64,000 nt of DNA from an uncultured Clostridia bacterium (GTDB lineage: Bacteria; Bacillota; Clostridia; Christensenellales; Borkfalkiaceae): NCBI GenBank assembly GCA_947625605.1, contig CANQOY010000003.1, forward strand, positions 1-64,000, read 5' to 3'. The position numbers and the translations under genes are program-made. A model generated the notes under the pieces. It was not told the origin of the DNA and did no database searches. It was given only the letters and a program-made list of their open reading frames with translations. The stretch's first letter is position 1. Each line of letters starts with the position of its first letter. Below, in pieces: positions 11,420 to 26,112 of this stretch.

Positions 11420-12442
11420 CTATTCTTCCCCGCCCGCCACTTCGTCAACGGGCGCGCCCTTCGCCGCGAGGCGGATCTTCTCGATCATCTCATTCATGAG
11501 TTCGGGGTTATCTTTGAGGAATTGGCGGAGCCGCTCTCTGCCGTTGGCGATCTTGTTGTCGTTGTAGCTGAACCATGCGCCGCTCTTCTTGATGATGTCG
11601 TACTGTACGCCGAGGTCGATGACGCAGCCCTCCTGCGAGATGCCCTGCCCGTACATGATATCGAACTCGGCCTGACGGAAGGGAGGCGCGAGCTTGTTCT
11701 TGACGACCTTGGCCTTCGTGCGGTTGCCCGCGGGGCCGTCGGTATCTTTGAGGGTATCCGTCTTTCTCACGTCGATGCGGATGGAGGCATAGAATTTGAG
11801 CGCCTTGCCGCCGGGCGTGACTTCGGGGTTGCCGAACATGACGCCGACCTTCTCGCGGAGCTGGTTGATGAAGATGACGCACGTCTTGCTCTTGTTGACG
11901 ATGGCGGTGAGCTTGCGAAGCGCCTGCGACATGAGGCGGGCCTGCAAGCCGACGTGCGAATCCCCCATATCCCCCTCGATCTCCGCCTTGGGCGTGAGGG
12001 CGGCGACGGAGTCCACGACGATGATGTCCACCGCCGAGGAGCGGACGAGCGCGTCCACGATATCGAGCGCCTGTTCGCCCGTGTCGGGCTGCGAGACGTA
12101 GAGTTCATCGAGATTGACGCCGAGTTTCTTGGCATAGACGGGATCGAGGGCGTGCTCGGCGTCCACAAACGCCGCGATGCCCCCCATCTTCTGCGCTTCG
12201 GCCACGGCGTGCAGGGCGACCGTCGTCTTGCCCGAGGACTCCGGGCCGTAGATCTCGATCATTCTGCCGCGGGGGAATCCGCCGATCCCCAGCGCGAGAT
12301 CGAGCGAAAGGCACCCCGAGGGAATGACCTCGATATCGGTGTTCCCCGCGCTCGCGCCCAATTTCATGATGGAGCCCTTGCCGTACGCCTTTTCGATCTG
12401 CGCCAGCACCGCGTCCAATGCTTTGAGTTTTTCTTCGTTCAT
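11420..12442 (-). CDS. recA: Recombinase RecA
   Basis: [19 protein letters not shown], full-length RecA. Confidence 0.98.
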   Translation of the reverse strand: MNEEKLKALDAVLAQIEKAYGKGSIMKLGASAGNTDIEVIPSGCLSLDLALGIGGFPRGRMIEIYGPESSGKTTVALHAVAEAQKMGGIAAFVDAEHALDPVYAKKLGVNLDELYVSQPDTGEQALDIVDALVRSSAVDIIVVDSVAALTPKAEIEGDMGDSHVGLQARLMSQALRKLTAIVNKSKTCVIFINQLREKVGVMFGNPEVTPGGKALKFYASIRIDVRKTDTLKDTDGPAGNRTKAKVVKNKLAPPFRQAEFDIMYGQGISQEGCVIDLGVQYDIIKKSGAWFSYNDNKIANGRERLRQFLKDNPELMNEMIEKIRLAAKGAPVDEVAGGEE

Positions 12443-12490
12443 ATCGTTCTCCTTGTGGTTTAGATTCGATTGTCGCCCGCAACGCATTCC

Positions 12491-13570
12491 CTATTTCAGC
12501 TGCTTATAGGCAAGAAACAGGGCGAGGTTGATCGCCGTTTCGGTGACGGCTTCGCGGTTGCCCGTGAGGTGATAGCGGAACACCTTGACCTGCTCCTTCG
12601 TCCCCACGGCGAGAAAGCACAGCCCGACGGGGACGTCCGCCTGCGGAGAGGATGGCCCGGCGGCGCCCGTCGTGGCGATCGCAATGTCGCAGCCGCCGCC
12701 GCGGATCAGCCCCGCCGCCATCTCATAGACGGTCTCATCCGAGACGGCTCCCTTGGCCGCGAGCGTCTTTTCGGAAACGCCGAGGCGCTGGATCTTGGAC
12801 TGCTCGCTATACGTGTTGAGCCCTTCCGTGTATACCATGCTCGCGCCCGGCACGCGCACAATGGCTCTCCCCACGCCGCCGCCCGTGAAGGATTCCGCCG
12901 TGGAGATCGTGAGCCGCCGCAGTTTCAGCGCGTCCACGAGCCGCTCCGCGATCGTCACGTCTTCGAGGGCATAGAGGTAGTCCGCAAGCTCGGTCGCAAG
13001 CGTCCGCGAGACTTCATCCACCGTCATCTTGGGCGTGGTGCGGTCGTACACGAGTTCGATGCGGCAGACGCCGTACTTCTCTTCGAGGTGAATGAGCATG
13101 CGATCTTTCGCGATCGCCTCCGCCTTTTCCATGGCGGACTGCAACTTCTCCGTCGGCGCGGAGACCGTCCGGAGCACCATGCTGCAATAGGAATTTTTTC
13201 GGCGCGCGTCGATGCGCGGGAGGGTTTCGCTGCGCACGATCTCGGCGCCCCGCGTCCCTGCGGGCAGGGCGGCGTACAGGCAGTCTTTCGTTTCAAGCAG
13301 GAATTCTTCCTCGAAGCGCGCGTCTGCCGCCGCCTCGATCTGCCGCCTTGCAGAGGGGAGCAGAACGGCGTCGCAGACGACAAAGACCCCATCCATGTCC
13401 AAACTCAACCGCGAAATTGCGGCTCCGATGGCAGACGGCGCGTCATACGGGAGCAGCGCCGTTTCGCTGAGAAATACGCCGCCCGCGAGCAGCGCGTCCG
13501 TCACGGCGTTGTAGTCCACGATCGAGAAAGGACTTCGGCCGTCCACCAAAACGACAGCGGCGTACTTCAC
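12491..13570 (-). CDS. cinA: CinA-family protein (C-terminal PncC domain, divergent N-terminal domain)
   Basis: STAESFTGGGVGRAI, YSEQSKIQRLGV, ATTGAAGP; next to recA and pgsA. Confidence 0.85.
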   Translation of the reverse strand: MKYAAVVLVDGRSPFSIVDYNAVTDALLAGGVFLSETALLPYDAPSAIGAAISRLSLDMDGVFVVCDAVLLPSARRQIEAAADARFEEEFLLETKDCLYAALPAGTRGAEIVRSETLPRIDARRKNSYCSMVLRTVSAPTEKLQSAMEKAEAIAKDRMLIHLEEKYGVCRIELVYDRTTPKMTVDEVSRTLATELADYLYALEDVTIAERLVDALKLRRLTISTAESFTGGGVGRAIVRVPGASMVYTEGLNTYSEQSKIQRLGVSEKTLAAKGAVSDETVYEMAAGLIRGGGCDIAIATTGAAGPSSPQADVPVGLCFLAVGTKEQVKVFRYHLTGNREAVTETAINLALFLAYKQLK

Positions 13571-14199
13571 GCCCGATCCCCTCCCTCGCGCTTTTGCGGC
13601 TCATCCTTCAAAACCTGTCTGTTTCTGACAACGTAGTTGACGCCCGAAGCGACGGTCGCGATCGCGGCGAGCGTGAAAACGGCCACTCCCGCGACGGCAA
13701 ACCCTCTGCCGACCGACGTCGCAAGGAAGGGCATGACGGCGAGGAGCAGGGCGATGGAGACGTCCTGCAAGACCGTCTTGATCTTCCCCAACCGATCGGC
13801 GGCGAGCACGATCCCGCGCTCGACCGCAAGGAGGCGGAAGCCGCTCACGATGAGCTCGCGCGCCAAAATGACGGCGACGCACACGCCCGCGAAGATCGTC
13901 CCCCAGCCCGCGAGGAAGGAAACCTCAAACGCGGCGGGGCGGGTGAGCAGGAGGATGAGCGCCGTCGAGACGAGCACTTTATCGGCGATGGGGTCCAGAA
14001 ACTTCCCCATGTTCGTGACGAGACCGTACTTGCGCGCGATGTGCCCGTCCAGCGCGTCCGTCGAGGCGGCGAGCACAAAGACGATGGCCGCAATGAGATA
14101 GTTGTACCCATTGAGCGCAGCGATCTCCAAATAGAAGAAGAGGATAAACAACGGGATCATACAGATCCTTGTCAGCGTGATCTTGTTGGGCAAATTCAT
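13567..14199 (-). CDS. pgsA: CDP-diacylglycerol-glycerol-3-phosphate 3-phosphatidyltransferase
   Basis: MNLPNKITLTRI...; CDP-alcohol transferase motif DALDGHIARKYGLVTNMGKFLDPIADK. Confidence 0.95.
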   Translation of the reverse strand: MNLPNKITLTRICMIPLFILFFYLEIAALNGYNYLIAAIVFVLAASTDALDGHIARKYGLVTNMGKFLDPIADKVLVSTALILLLTRPAAFEVSFLAGWGTIFAGVCVAVILARELIVSGFRLLAVERGIVLAADRLGKIKTVLQDVSIALLLAVMPFLATSVGRGFAVAGVAVFTLAAIATVASGVNYVVRNRQVLKDEPQKREGGDRA

Positions 14200-14208
14200 G
14201 GGTTCTCC

Positions 14209-15533
14209 TTATGTAGCTCCATCAGTGTCTTGGGCCATACCATGTCCGAAGAGGTCGTATTCGGTCGTGCGGTCGATGCGGACATGGTACCGCTTTCCCT
14301 CTTCCGCATGCGCGGCGGTGAAGCGGACGGCGCCGTCGATCTCGTACGCCTGAAAGTACGCCCTCCCCACAAAACAGCTCTCCTCGTAGTCGATGCCGTC
14401 GCAGATGACTTCGAGCGTCTTTCCGACGTATGCGCGAAGTTTTTCCGCGGAGATCTCGGCCTGTCTTTTGTACAGCGCCTTCACGCGGCGCCGCTTTTCG
14501 GCCGCGGGGATCTGCCCTTTGAGCTTGTAGGCGGGCGTTTCGGGTTCGCGCGAGTAGGCGAAGAAGCCGCAGTTCTCAAACTGTGCCTCCCCGAGAAATT
14601 CGAGCAGGGCGCGGTGCTCCTCCTCCGTCTCGGTGGGAAAGCCCGCGATGAACGTCGTGCGGAGGGCGATTTCGGGGATCTCCCCTCTCAGCTTTGTAAG
14701 AAGCGCGCGGATCTCCTCCTTCGTGCTCCGCCGCCCCATCAGTTTGAGGATGCGGTCCTCCGAATGTTGCAGGGGGATATCGAGATAGGGAATGACCTTG
14801 GGATTGCGCTTGATCTCAGCGATCAGCGCGTCCGTGACCACCTCGGGATAGCAGTAGAGCAGGCGGATATGGCGGATATTTTCGAGCGCGGAGAGCGCGC
14901 GGATGAGCGGAACGAACAAATTCTCTCCCGTGTCCTCGCCGTAGCGCGTCGTATCCTGCGCCACGAGCACCAGCTCGTCCGTCTCGCCGAGGCTCCTTGC
15001 CTCCGCAACGAGTTCCTCCATGGGGCAGGAAACGTACTTCCCGCGGATCTTGGGAATGAGGCAATACGTGCAGTGATTGAAGCATCCGTCGGCGATTTTG
15101 AGGTATTTCAGGTGGGGCATGGTCGAGACAAGGCGCTCGGTTCGGTCTCCCGTGCCCGTGCCGACGGCGTTGACGCGCCCCTCCCGATACGACCGTTCGA
15201 GCGCGGGGAAGAGCTCGGATGCGTCCTTCACGCCGAGAAAGACGTCCGCCTCCGTGAGCGCGGGAAAGAGCTCGCCGATGAACTTTTCCGGAAGGCACCC
15301 CGAGACGACGATCTTTTCGAGCTTCCCCTCGCGCAGCCCGTTGCCTTCGAGGACGGCGGAGATGGATTCCTCGCGCGCGCTGTTGAGAAAGGCGCAGGTG
15401 TTGACGATGAGGACCTGCGCTTCGCGGGGATCGTCCGTGATTGGGCAGCCGTGCCGCTTGATTTCCCCGAGAAGGCGCTCGCCGTCTACGCGGTTCTTGT
15501 CGCACCCGAGCGAGATCATGCCAAACGTTTTCT

Positions 15534-15537
<4 letters not shown>
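14209..15537 (-). CDS. rimO: Ribosomal protein S12 methylthiotransferase RimO
   Basis: SLGCDKNRVDGE, radical SAM CFNHCTYCLIP, TRAM domain. Confidence 0.95.
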
Positions 15538-18923
<3,386 letters not shown>

Positions 18924-19083
18924 TTCCCGTCGGATTTTTCAACGAAATTGCGGAAAATTTTTCAAATTTCTTTTTCTGATTGTCTCGCGCGCACGAGGAG
19001 AAATCCCGCATGAAAGCAAATCCCGCCCGAACGCATGCAAGACGCCGGACGGGATCTCCCCCTTATCATAAAAACCTTCCCCT

Positions 19084-19833
19084 TTATACCATGCTCTCCA
19101 AAATGAGCTTGTCCGCCACCAGCGCGATAAATTCGCTGTTCGTCGGCTTTTCCGTGCCGATATACACCCTTGCGCCGAAGATCGCGTTCACGGCGTCTAC
19201 CCTGCCGCGGTTCCATGCGACCTCGATCGCATGGCGAATGGCGCGCTCCACCTTGCTCGCCGACGTCTGGAAGCGTTCGCCGATGATGGGATACAGCCCC
19301 TTGGTGACGTTGTTGATGATGTGCGGATCATTCACGGCCATCTTGATGCCCTCGCGCAGGTAGTTGTATCCTTTGATGTGGGGCGGGATCCCGATGGAGA
19401 TGAAGATGTTGGAGATGCGTTCGTCGAGAGAGCCCGCGCGGCGGCGCTCGAACTTCTCCGTCTTGGGCGAGAGGTCAGACAAGATCTCGGCCACGCGCTC
19501 CTCCACAAGTTCCGCGGAGACGGGCTTCATGAGGTAGTACCTCGCCCCGAGTTCGATCGCACGGTTGATGATCTTGTCGTCCGTGAAGTTCCCCATGACG
19601 ATGAAGTCCGCCTTCTTGCCGCTCTTCCTCGCCTCCTCCATGACGGTGAAGCCGTCGCAGGTCTTCAAAAGCAGGCTCATGACGACGATTGCGGGAGAGG
19701 CGCTTTCAAGCAGTTTGAGCCCCTCTGCCCCGTCTGCCGATACGCCGCAGACGTCGTAACCCTCCTTGGTGAAGAGTGCGGCGAGTTCTCCTGCGAACGC
19801 TTCGTTGCTTTCCAGAATCAAAATGCGTTTCAT
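19084..19833 (-). CDS. spo0A: Sporulation master regulator Spo0A-like, degenerate receiver
   Basis: Strong Spo0A C-terminal domain (NIFISIGIPPHIKGYNYLREGI...KGLYPIIGERFQTSASKVERAIRHAIEVAWNRG). Confidence 0.93.
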   Translation of the reverse strand: MKRILILESNEAFAGELAALFTKEGYDVCGVSADGAEGLKLLESASPAIVVMSLLLKTCDGFTVMEEARKSGKKADFIVMGNFTDDKIINRAIELGARYYLMKPVSAELVEERVAEILSDLSPKTEKFERRRAGSLDERISNIFISIGIPPHIKGYNYLREGIKMAVNDPHIINNVTKGLYPIIGERFQTSASKVERAIRHAIEVAWNRGRVDAVNAIFGARVYIGTEKPTNSEFIALVADKLILESMV

Positions 19834-19924
19834 AGATTTTCCTCCCTTTTTCTGAATTATAAAACACAATTTTGAATTTGTAAAGTCATTTTTGTACAAA
19901 ATACAAAAAATTTTTTACAAAATT

Positions 19925-19967
19925 TGACGAATTTTGAATTATTCTGTTGAATTTTCATAATTCGACA
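19925..19967. promoter_or_regulatory. Two 0A-box-like sequences upstream of spo0A
   Basis: TGACGAA (19925-19931) and TTCGACA = TGTCGAA on the minus strand (19961-19967). Confidence 0.5.
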
Positions 19968-20078
19968 AAAATCGACCCGAAGTCGCAGACATGCCCCCAT
20001 CAAAAGAGGTGTAAAAAAATTCCCGCTGAAAGGCGAGCGGGAAGAAGAGAAGCGTTGGGTGAGGCGCTTTGCGGGCCG

Positions 20079-21656
<1,578 letters not shown>

Positions 21657-21771
21657 ATTGCCCTCTCTTTTCTGTTTCCACGGGGGATTATACCATATTT
21701 CGGGCGGCGCGGCAAGCAAATCGCGGGCAGAAAAAATTTCTTTTGAATGTTCACATAATGAAATAATTTGG

Positions 21772-21800
21772 TTGACAGCACGGGATTTTTTTCCTATAAT
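21772..21800 (+). promoter_or_regulatory. Sigma-A-type promoter of the YhhN-ADH-ALDH fusion gene
   Basis: TTGACA - 17 nt - TATAAT, 28 nt upstream of the ATG. Confidence 0.85.
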
Positions 21801-21828
21801 ACAAAAAGACTGCCTCGGAGGTAGGTTC

Positions 21829-24800
21829 ATGAAACGCATTCAAGACAAGTTATTTCTCACGGTGAACGCCGCATTTTTTGCGCTCACCGCCGCGGGGTGC
21901 GTCCTCTACATTCTATATGGTACGCTTCCCGTCAAGGCCGCCGCGAGCGCGGCGTTCCTGCTCCTCGCGCTCTTCAATGTGATCTTGGCGCTCGTCCGCG
22001 GGAAGGGCGGCTACCCGCTCTGCAAATATTTGCTGCTCGCAGGGCTCGCCCTCGCCTTTGCGGGGGATATCGCGCTCGAATACGAGTTTATCGCGGGGAT
22101 CGCGCTCTTTGCGGCGGGGCATGTCCTGCTCATCGGCGCCTTCCATGCGCTCAAACCGCTCGGCTGGCGGGATATTTTGCCCACCCTGTTGCTCGCGGGA
22201 GGGTCCGTGTGCCTGCTCGTGCTGCTCCCCGCCTATGACTTCGGCGATCTCCTCGCGCCCGTTCTCGTGTACGCCGTCGTGATCTCGGCCATGCTCGGGA
22301 AGGCGGCGGGCGTCCTGCTCGACCGCAAGCTCGACCTTGCCATGCGGCTCGGCGTGTTCGGCGGCGCGCTGCTCTTCTTCGCCTCCGACCTCTTTCTGAC
22401 CTTTGCCAACTTCACCGCATTTGCGTTCGACTTCTCCGTGCCCTGCCTCGTGACGTATTACCTCGCCACCTATCTGCTGGCAGTGACGGTGTATCTCGCT
22501 TCCGCGACGGGGGAACGGCGCGAAAGCGTTCGGATGAATGTGTTCGCACGGCTCTATTGCCGCGCGTTTCAGGGCATCTTCCGCCTCGCCATTCCCTTCA
22601 TGCCCTACCGCAAGCCCAAACTGCTCGAAAATTGCGGGGAGGCCGCTTCCCTCATCCGGGAAAAGGGCAAGCGCCGCCCGCTCATCGTGACGGACGCGGG
22701 CGTCCGCGCGCACGGCGTACTTGCGCCCGTGACGGAGGCGCTCGATCGGGCGGGTATCGCCTATGAGATCTTCGACGAGACGCCCGCAAACCCCACCGTG
22801 TCCGCGATCGAGGCGGCATTTTCGCTCTACCGCGAACGGGGATGCGACTGCCTCATGGCCGTGGGCGGCGGCTCGCCCATGGACTGCGCAAAGGGCGTCT
22901 GCGCGCGCATCATCTGCCCCAAAAAGCCGCTCGTCCGCATGCAGGGCATCCTCAAAGTCATCGGCTTTGCGCCCCTCTTCATCGCCGTGCCCACCACGGC
23001 GGGAACGGGGAGCGAGGCGACCATCGCCGCCGTCGTCACCGATGAAAAGACGCACCATAAATTTACCGTGCTCTCCTTCTGCCTCGCACCCAAATACGCG
23101 CTTTTGGACCCCGTTCTGACCAAGACGCTCCCGCCTGCTCCCACCGCGGAGACGGGGCTCGACGCGCTGACCCACGCCGTGGAGGCTTACATCGGCCGCT
23201 CGACGACCCGCATGACGCGCCGCCTTGCCGTGAGCGCCGTGAAGCGCATCGACAAAAATCTGCTCACCGCCTACCGCGACGGAGAGAACCTTGCCGCGCG
23301 CAGGGAGATGCAGCTCGCCGCCTATGAGGCGGGGCTTGCGTTCACCGTCTCCTATGTCGGGTATGTGCATGCCGTGGCGCACTCTCTGGGCGGCGCATAC
23401 AACCAACCGCACGGCAGGACAAATGCCACGCTCCTGCCCATCGTGCTCCGCATGTACGGCAAATCGGCGGAGAGGCGGCTTGCCAAGCTCGCCCGTTTGA
23501 GCGGCGTCTGTGGGGAACCGCTTCCGCGCCATGAAGCCGCCGAGTCGTTCCTCGCATGGATCGAGGATCTCAACGAACAGACGGGGATCCCGAAGTCGAT
23601 CGAAATCGCGGAAGAGGATATCCCCGCGCTGGCGAAAAACGCCGCGGCAGAGGCGAATCCGCTCTATCCCGTGCCCCGCCTCATGGACCGCACCGCGCTC
23701 GAAGATATCTACCGCGCGGCGCGCACGCGGCATGTCCTCTCCTCCGAGGAGGCGCTCGCGGCGCAGAAGAAGCATTTTGCGTCGGGCGCGACATTAGATC
23801 TCAAAACGCGCAGACGCTATCTGGAAAAACTGTACACCGCGCTTGTGGAACGCGAAGGGCAACTCAACGACGCGCTCAGAGCCGATCTCGGGAAGAGCGC
23901 GTATGAAAGTTATATGTGCGAAGTGGGCATGGTACGGGCGGAAATCGCCCATCTCCTCAAACACCTCCGCGGCTACGCCAAGGAAAAGCGGGTAAAAACG
24001 CCGCTCGCGCAGTTCGCCTCCCGTAGCTACAAAAAGCCTTCGCCCTACGGATGCGTGCTCGTGATGAGCCCGTGGAACTACCCCGTTCTGCTCACGTTGG
24101 AACCCCTCGCCGACGCCATCGCCGCGGGCAACTGCGTCATCGTCAAGCCCTCCGCGTACTCCCCCGCGACGAGCGACGCGCTCAAAGCGCTGCTTTGCGA
24201 CGTGTTCCCGCCCGAGCTCGTCTATCCCGTGCTCGGCGGCAGAGCGGAGAATGCGGCGCTCCTCGACCTGCCATTCGACAAGATCTTCTTCACGGGAAGC
24301 GTTGCCGTCGGGAAAGAGGTGATGCGGCGCGCCGCGGAAAGGCTCATCCCCGTCACCCTCGAACTCGGCGGCAAGAGCCCCTGCATCGTAGACGAAACCG
24401 CGGATATCCCGCTCGCCGCAAAGCGCATCGTGTTCGGGAAATTCTTGAACTGCGGGCAGACATGCGTCGCGCCCGACTATATCCTCGTGCACCGCTCCGC
24501 CGAACAGAGGCTCCTCGCCGAACTCAAACGGCAGATCCAAAGGCAGTTCGGCGAACGGCCGCTCGAAAACGCGGACTACGGGAAGATCATCAGCGAAAAG
24601 CACTTCCGCCGCATTGCGGCGCTCATCGACCCCGCCAAGGTGTACTGCGGCGGCGAATCGGACGAAAAAACGCTCCGCATTGCGCCCACCGTTCTGCAAA
24701 ATGTGACGCGGGAGGACGGCGTGATGCAGGAGGAGATCTTCGGCCCCGTCCTGCCCGTGCTCGTGTATGACGACGAGGGGGAGATCATCGCGGACATCAA

Positions 24801-25107
24801 CGCGGGCAACGCCCCGCTCGCGCTCTACCTCTTCACCTCGAAAAAGGAGACCGAGCGCAAGGTTATGTCGCGCGTCGCATTCGGCGGCGGGTGCGTGAAC
24901 GACGTCGTCATCCACATCGCCTCTTCCGAGCTGCCCTTCGGCGGCGTGGGCGCGAGCGGCATGGGCGCCTATCACGGCAGGGCGGGCTTTGAATGCTTCT
25001 CGCACACGAAAGGCATTGTGGACAAGAAAACGTGGATCGATATGCCCATGCGCTATCAGCCGTACGGGAAATTCTTCGAAAGGCTCGTGCGCTTCTTTAT
25101 GAAATAA
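21829..25107 (+). CDS. Tripartite fusion: YhhN/TMEM86 lysoplasmalogenase-like membrane domain + iron-containing alcohol dehydrogenase + ALDH3-type aldehyde dehydrogenase
   Basis: Single uninterrupted ORF. YhhN-like FAGDIALEYE...GHVLLIGAFHAL...GALLFFASDLFLTF; Fe-ADH GGGSPMDCAKG, PTTAGTGSEAT, AHSLGGAYNQPHG; ALDH SPWNYPVLLTLEPLADAIAAGNCVIVKPS, LELGGKSP, NCGQTCVAPDY, PFGGVGASGMGAYHG. Confidence 0.9.
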   Translation: MKRIQDKLFLTVNAAFFALTAAGCVLYILYGTLPVKAAASAAFLLLALFNVILALVRGKGGYPLCKYLLLAGLALAFAGDIALEYEFIAGIALFAAGHVLLIGAFHALKPLGWRDILPTLLLAGGSVCLLVLLPAYDFGDLLAPVLVYAVVISAMLGKAAGVLLDRKLDLAMRLGVFGGALLFFASDLFLTFANFTAFAFDFSVPCLVTYYLATYLLAVTVYLASATGERRESVRMNVFARLYCRAFQGIFRLAIPFMPYRKPKLLENCGEAASLIREKGKRRPLIVTDAGVRAHGVLAPVTEALDRAGIAYEIFDETPANPTVSAIEAAFSLYRERGCDCLMAVGGGSPMDCAKGVCARIICPKKPLVRMQGILKVIGFAPLFIAVPTTAGTGSEATIAAVVTDEKTHHKFTVLSFCLAPKYALLDPVLTKTLPPAPTAETGLDALTHAVEAYIGRSTTRMTRRLAVSAVKRIDKNLLTAYRDGENLAARREMQLAAYEAGLAFTVSYVGYVHAVAHSLGGAYNQPHGRTNATLLPIVLRMYGKSAERRLAKLARLSGVCGEPLPRHEAAESFLAWIEDLNEQTGIPKSIEIAEEDIPALAKNAAAEANPLYPVPRLMDRTALEDIYRAARTRHVLSSEEALAAQKKHFASGATLDLKTRRRYLEKLYTALVEREGQLNDALRADLGKSAYESYMCEVGMVRAEIAHLLKHLRGYAKEKRVKTPLAQFASRSYKKPSPYGCVLVMSPWNYPVLLTLEPLADAIAAGNCVIVKPSAYSPATSDALKALLCDVFPPELVYPVLGGRAENAALLDLPFDKIFFTGSVAVGKEVMRRAAERLIPVTLELGGKSPCIVDETADIPLAAKRIVFGKFLNCGQTCVAPDYILVHRSAEQRLLAELKRQIQRQFGERPLENADYGKIISEKHFRRIAALIDPAKVYCGGESDEKTLRIAPTVLQNVTREDGVMQEEIFGPVLPVLVYDDEGEIIADINAGNAPLALYLFTSKKETERKVMSRVAFGGGCVNDVVIHIASSELPFGGVGASGMGAYHGRAGFECFSHTKGIVDKKTWIDMPMRYQPYGKFFERLVRFFMK

Positions 25108-25184
25108 ATTCTGCCTGCGCCTTCGGACATGGGTGGCCGATCCCGCGTAAAAACTCCTCAACCGAACCGCCTTGAAAAACGCAA

Positions 25185-25209
25185 CCCGCCGACATGGTCG
25201 GCGGGTTTT
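25185..25209 (+). terminator. Terminator hairpin
   Basis: CCCGCCGACATGGTCGGCGGG followed by TTTT. Confidence 0.8.
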
Positions 25210-25264
25210 GCCATTCATTTTGTTTTACTTCGGGCGACGCGGAGGCTCAACACACAGAACAACC

Positions 25265-26026
25265 TTATAGCAATAGCACAACCAAAATAACAGTAAGGGC
25301 AAGTAAAGCGCCTCCGACTACCCCTAAAACAATCTTTTTGTTGCGTTTTCGTTTGAGCCTTCTTTCCTCCTCACTCTTTGCGGTTTCACCCATTGGAAAA
25401 ATCTCCGCACTCATTGATTCTTCTCTCGAATCAAGTAGACCCACTGTAAAGCTTGAACCATCCGATTGCTTTATATGAATGGGGAATATTCCAACAGCAA
25501 CAGGCTCTCTCAATTTTTCAAGTGAATCATAAGTAACTCTTTCAAGATCGACGTAAACACCATTCCATCCCTCCACTTCTTCATCCAACGCTTTTTTCCC
25601 CTTTGATCTCAGCAACCCTTTCAAAGAATACTCATCGGAACTGTATACGGTTACACCCAAATTGGCTTTTCTCATAACTTTTGAAAAATCATCGGCTGAC
25701 AAATCTTCTGTGTTTATCCATAACAAGCACTCAAAACTAAAAAGTTTTTTTATGCGTCTTGTCATATCCGATCCAATATACTTAACTTCGCCCCAAGCGG
25801 TTGCATTGACCCGAACAGGCACAATTTTCGGACATAATCCCACATCAATCCCGTCGATGCCATTTACCGAAGCCAATAACGATGCCTTTGTGGGAGCATA
25901 TTGAGAAAGAAGTTTATAGTCTTCCGATTGTACATAATTTCGCAATGCGGAGAGTGCGCATTGATAGACTGCTGCTAATCTTTTTACATCCTCTTCCTGC
26001 TGTGCCGTCATGTTTTCGTTTTCCAT
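25265..26026 (-). CDS. Uncharacterised protein with C-terminal TM anchor (AT-rich cassette)
   Basis: 253-aa ORF in AT-rich DNA; KRKRNKKIVLGVVGGALLALTVILVVLLL at the C-terminus. Confidence 0.75.
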   Translation of the reverse strand: MENENMTAQQEEDVKRLAAVYQCALSALRNYVQSEDYKLLSQYAPTKASLLASVNGIDGIDVGLCPKIVPVRVNATAWGEVKYIGSDMTRRIKKLFSFECLLWINTEDLSADDFSKVMRKANLGVTVYSSDEYSLKGLLRSKGKKALDEEVEGWNGVYVDLERVTYDSLEKLREPVAVGIFPIHIKQSDGSSFTVGLLDSREESMSAEIFPMGETAKSEEERRLKRKRNKKIVLGVVGGALLALTVILVVLLL

Positions 26027-26083
26027 GATTTTCTCCTGTGTTTTTCTTTTATTATATAAGAAGTTTAGTTCTTTGTCAATGAT

Positions 26084-26104
26084 TTTAAGAAGATTTCTTC
26101 TAAA
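26084..26104. promoter_or_regulatory. Operator-like inverted repeat
   Basis: TTTA-AGAAG-ATTT-CTTCT-AAA just upstream of the HTH gene. Confidence 0.55.
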
Positions 26105-26112
26105 ATTATTGT

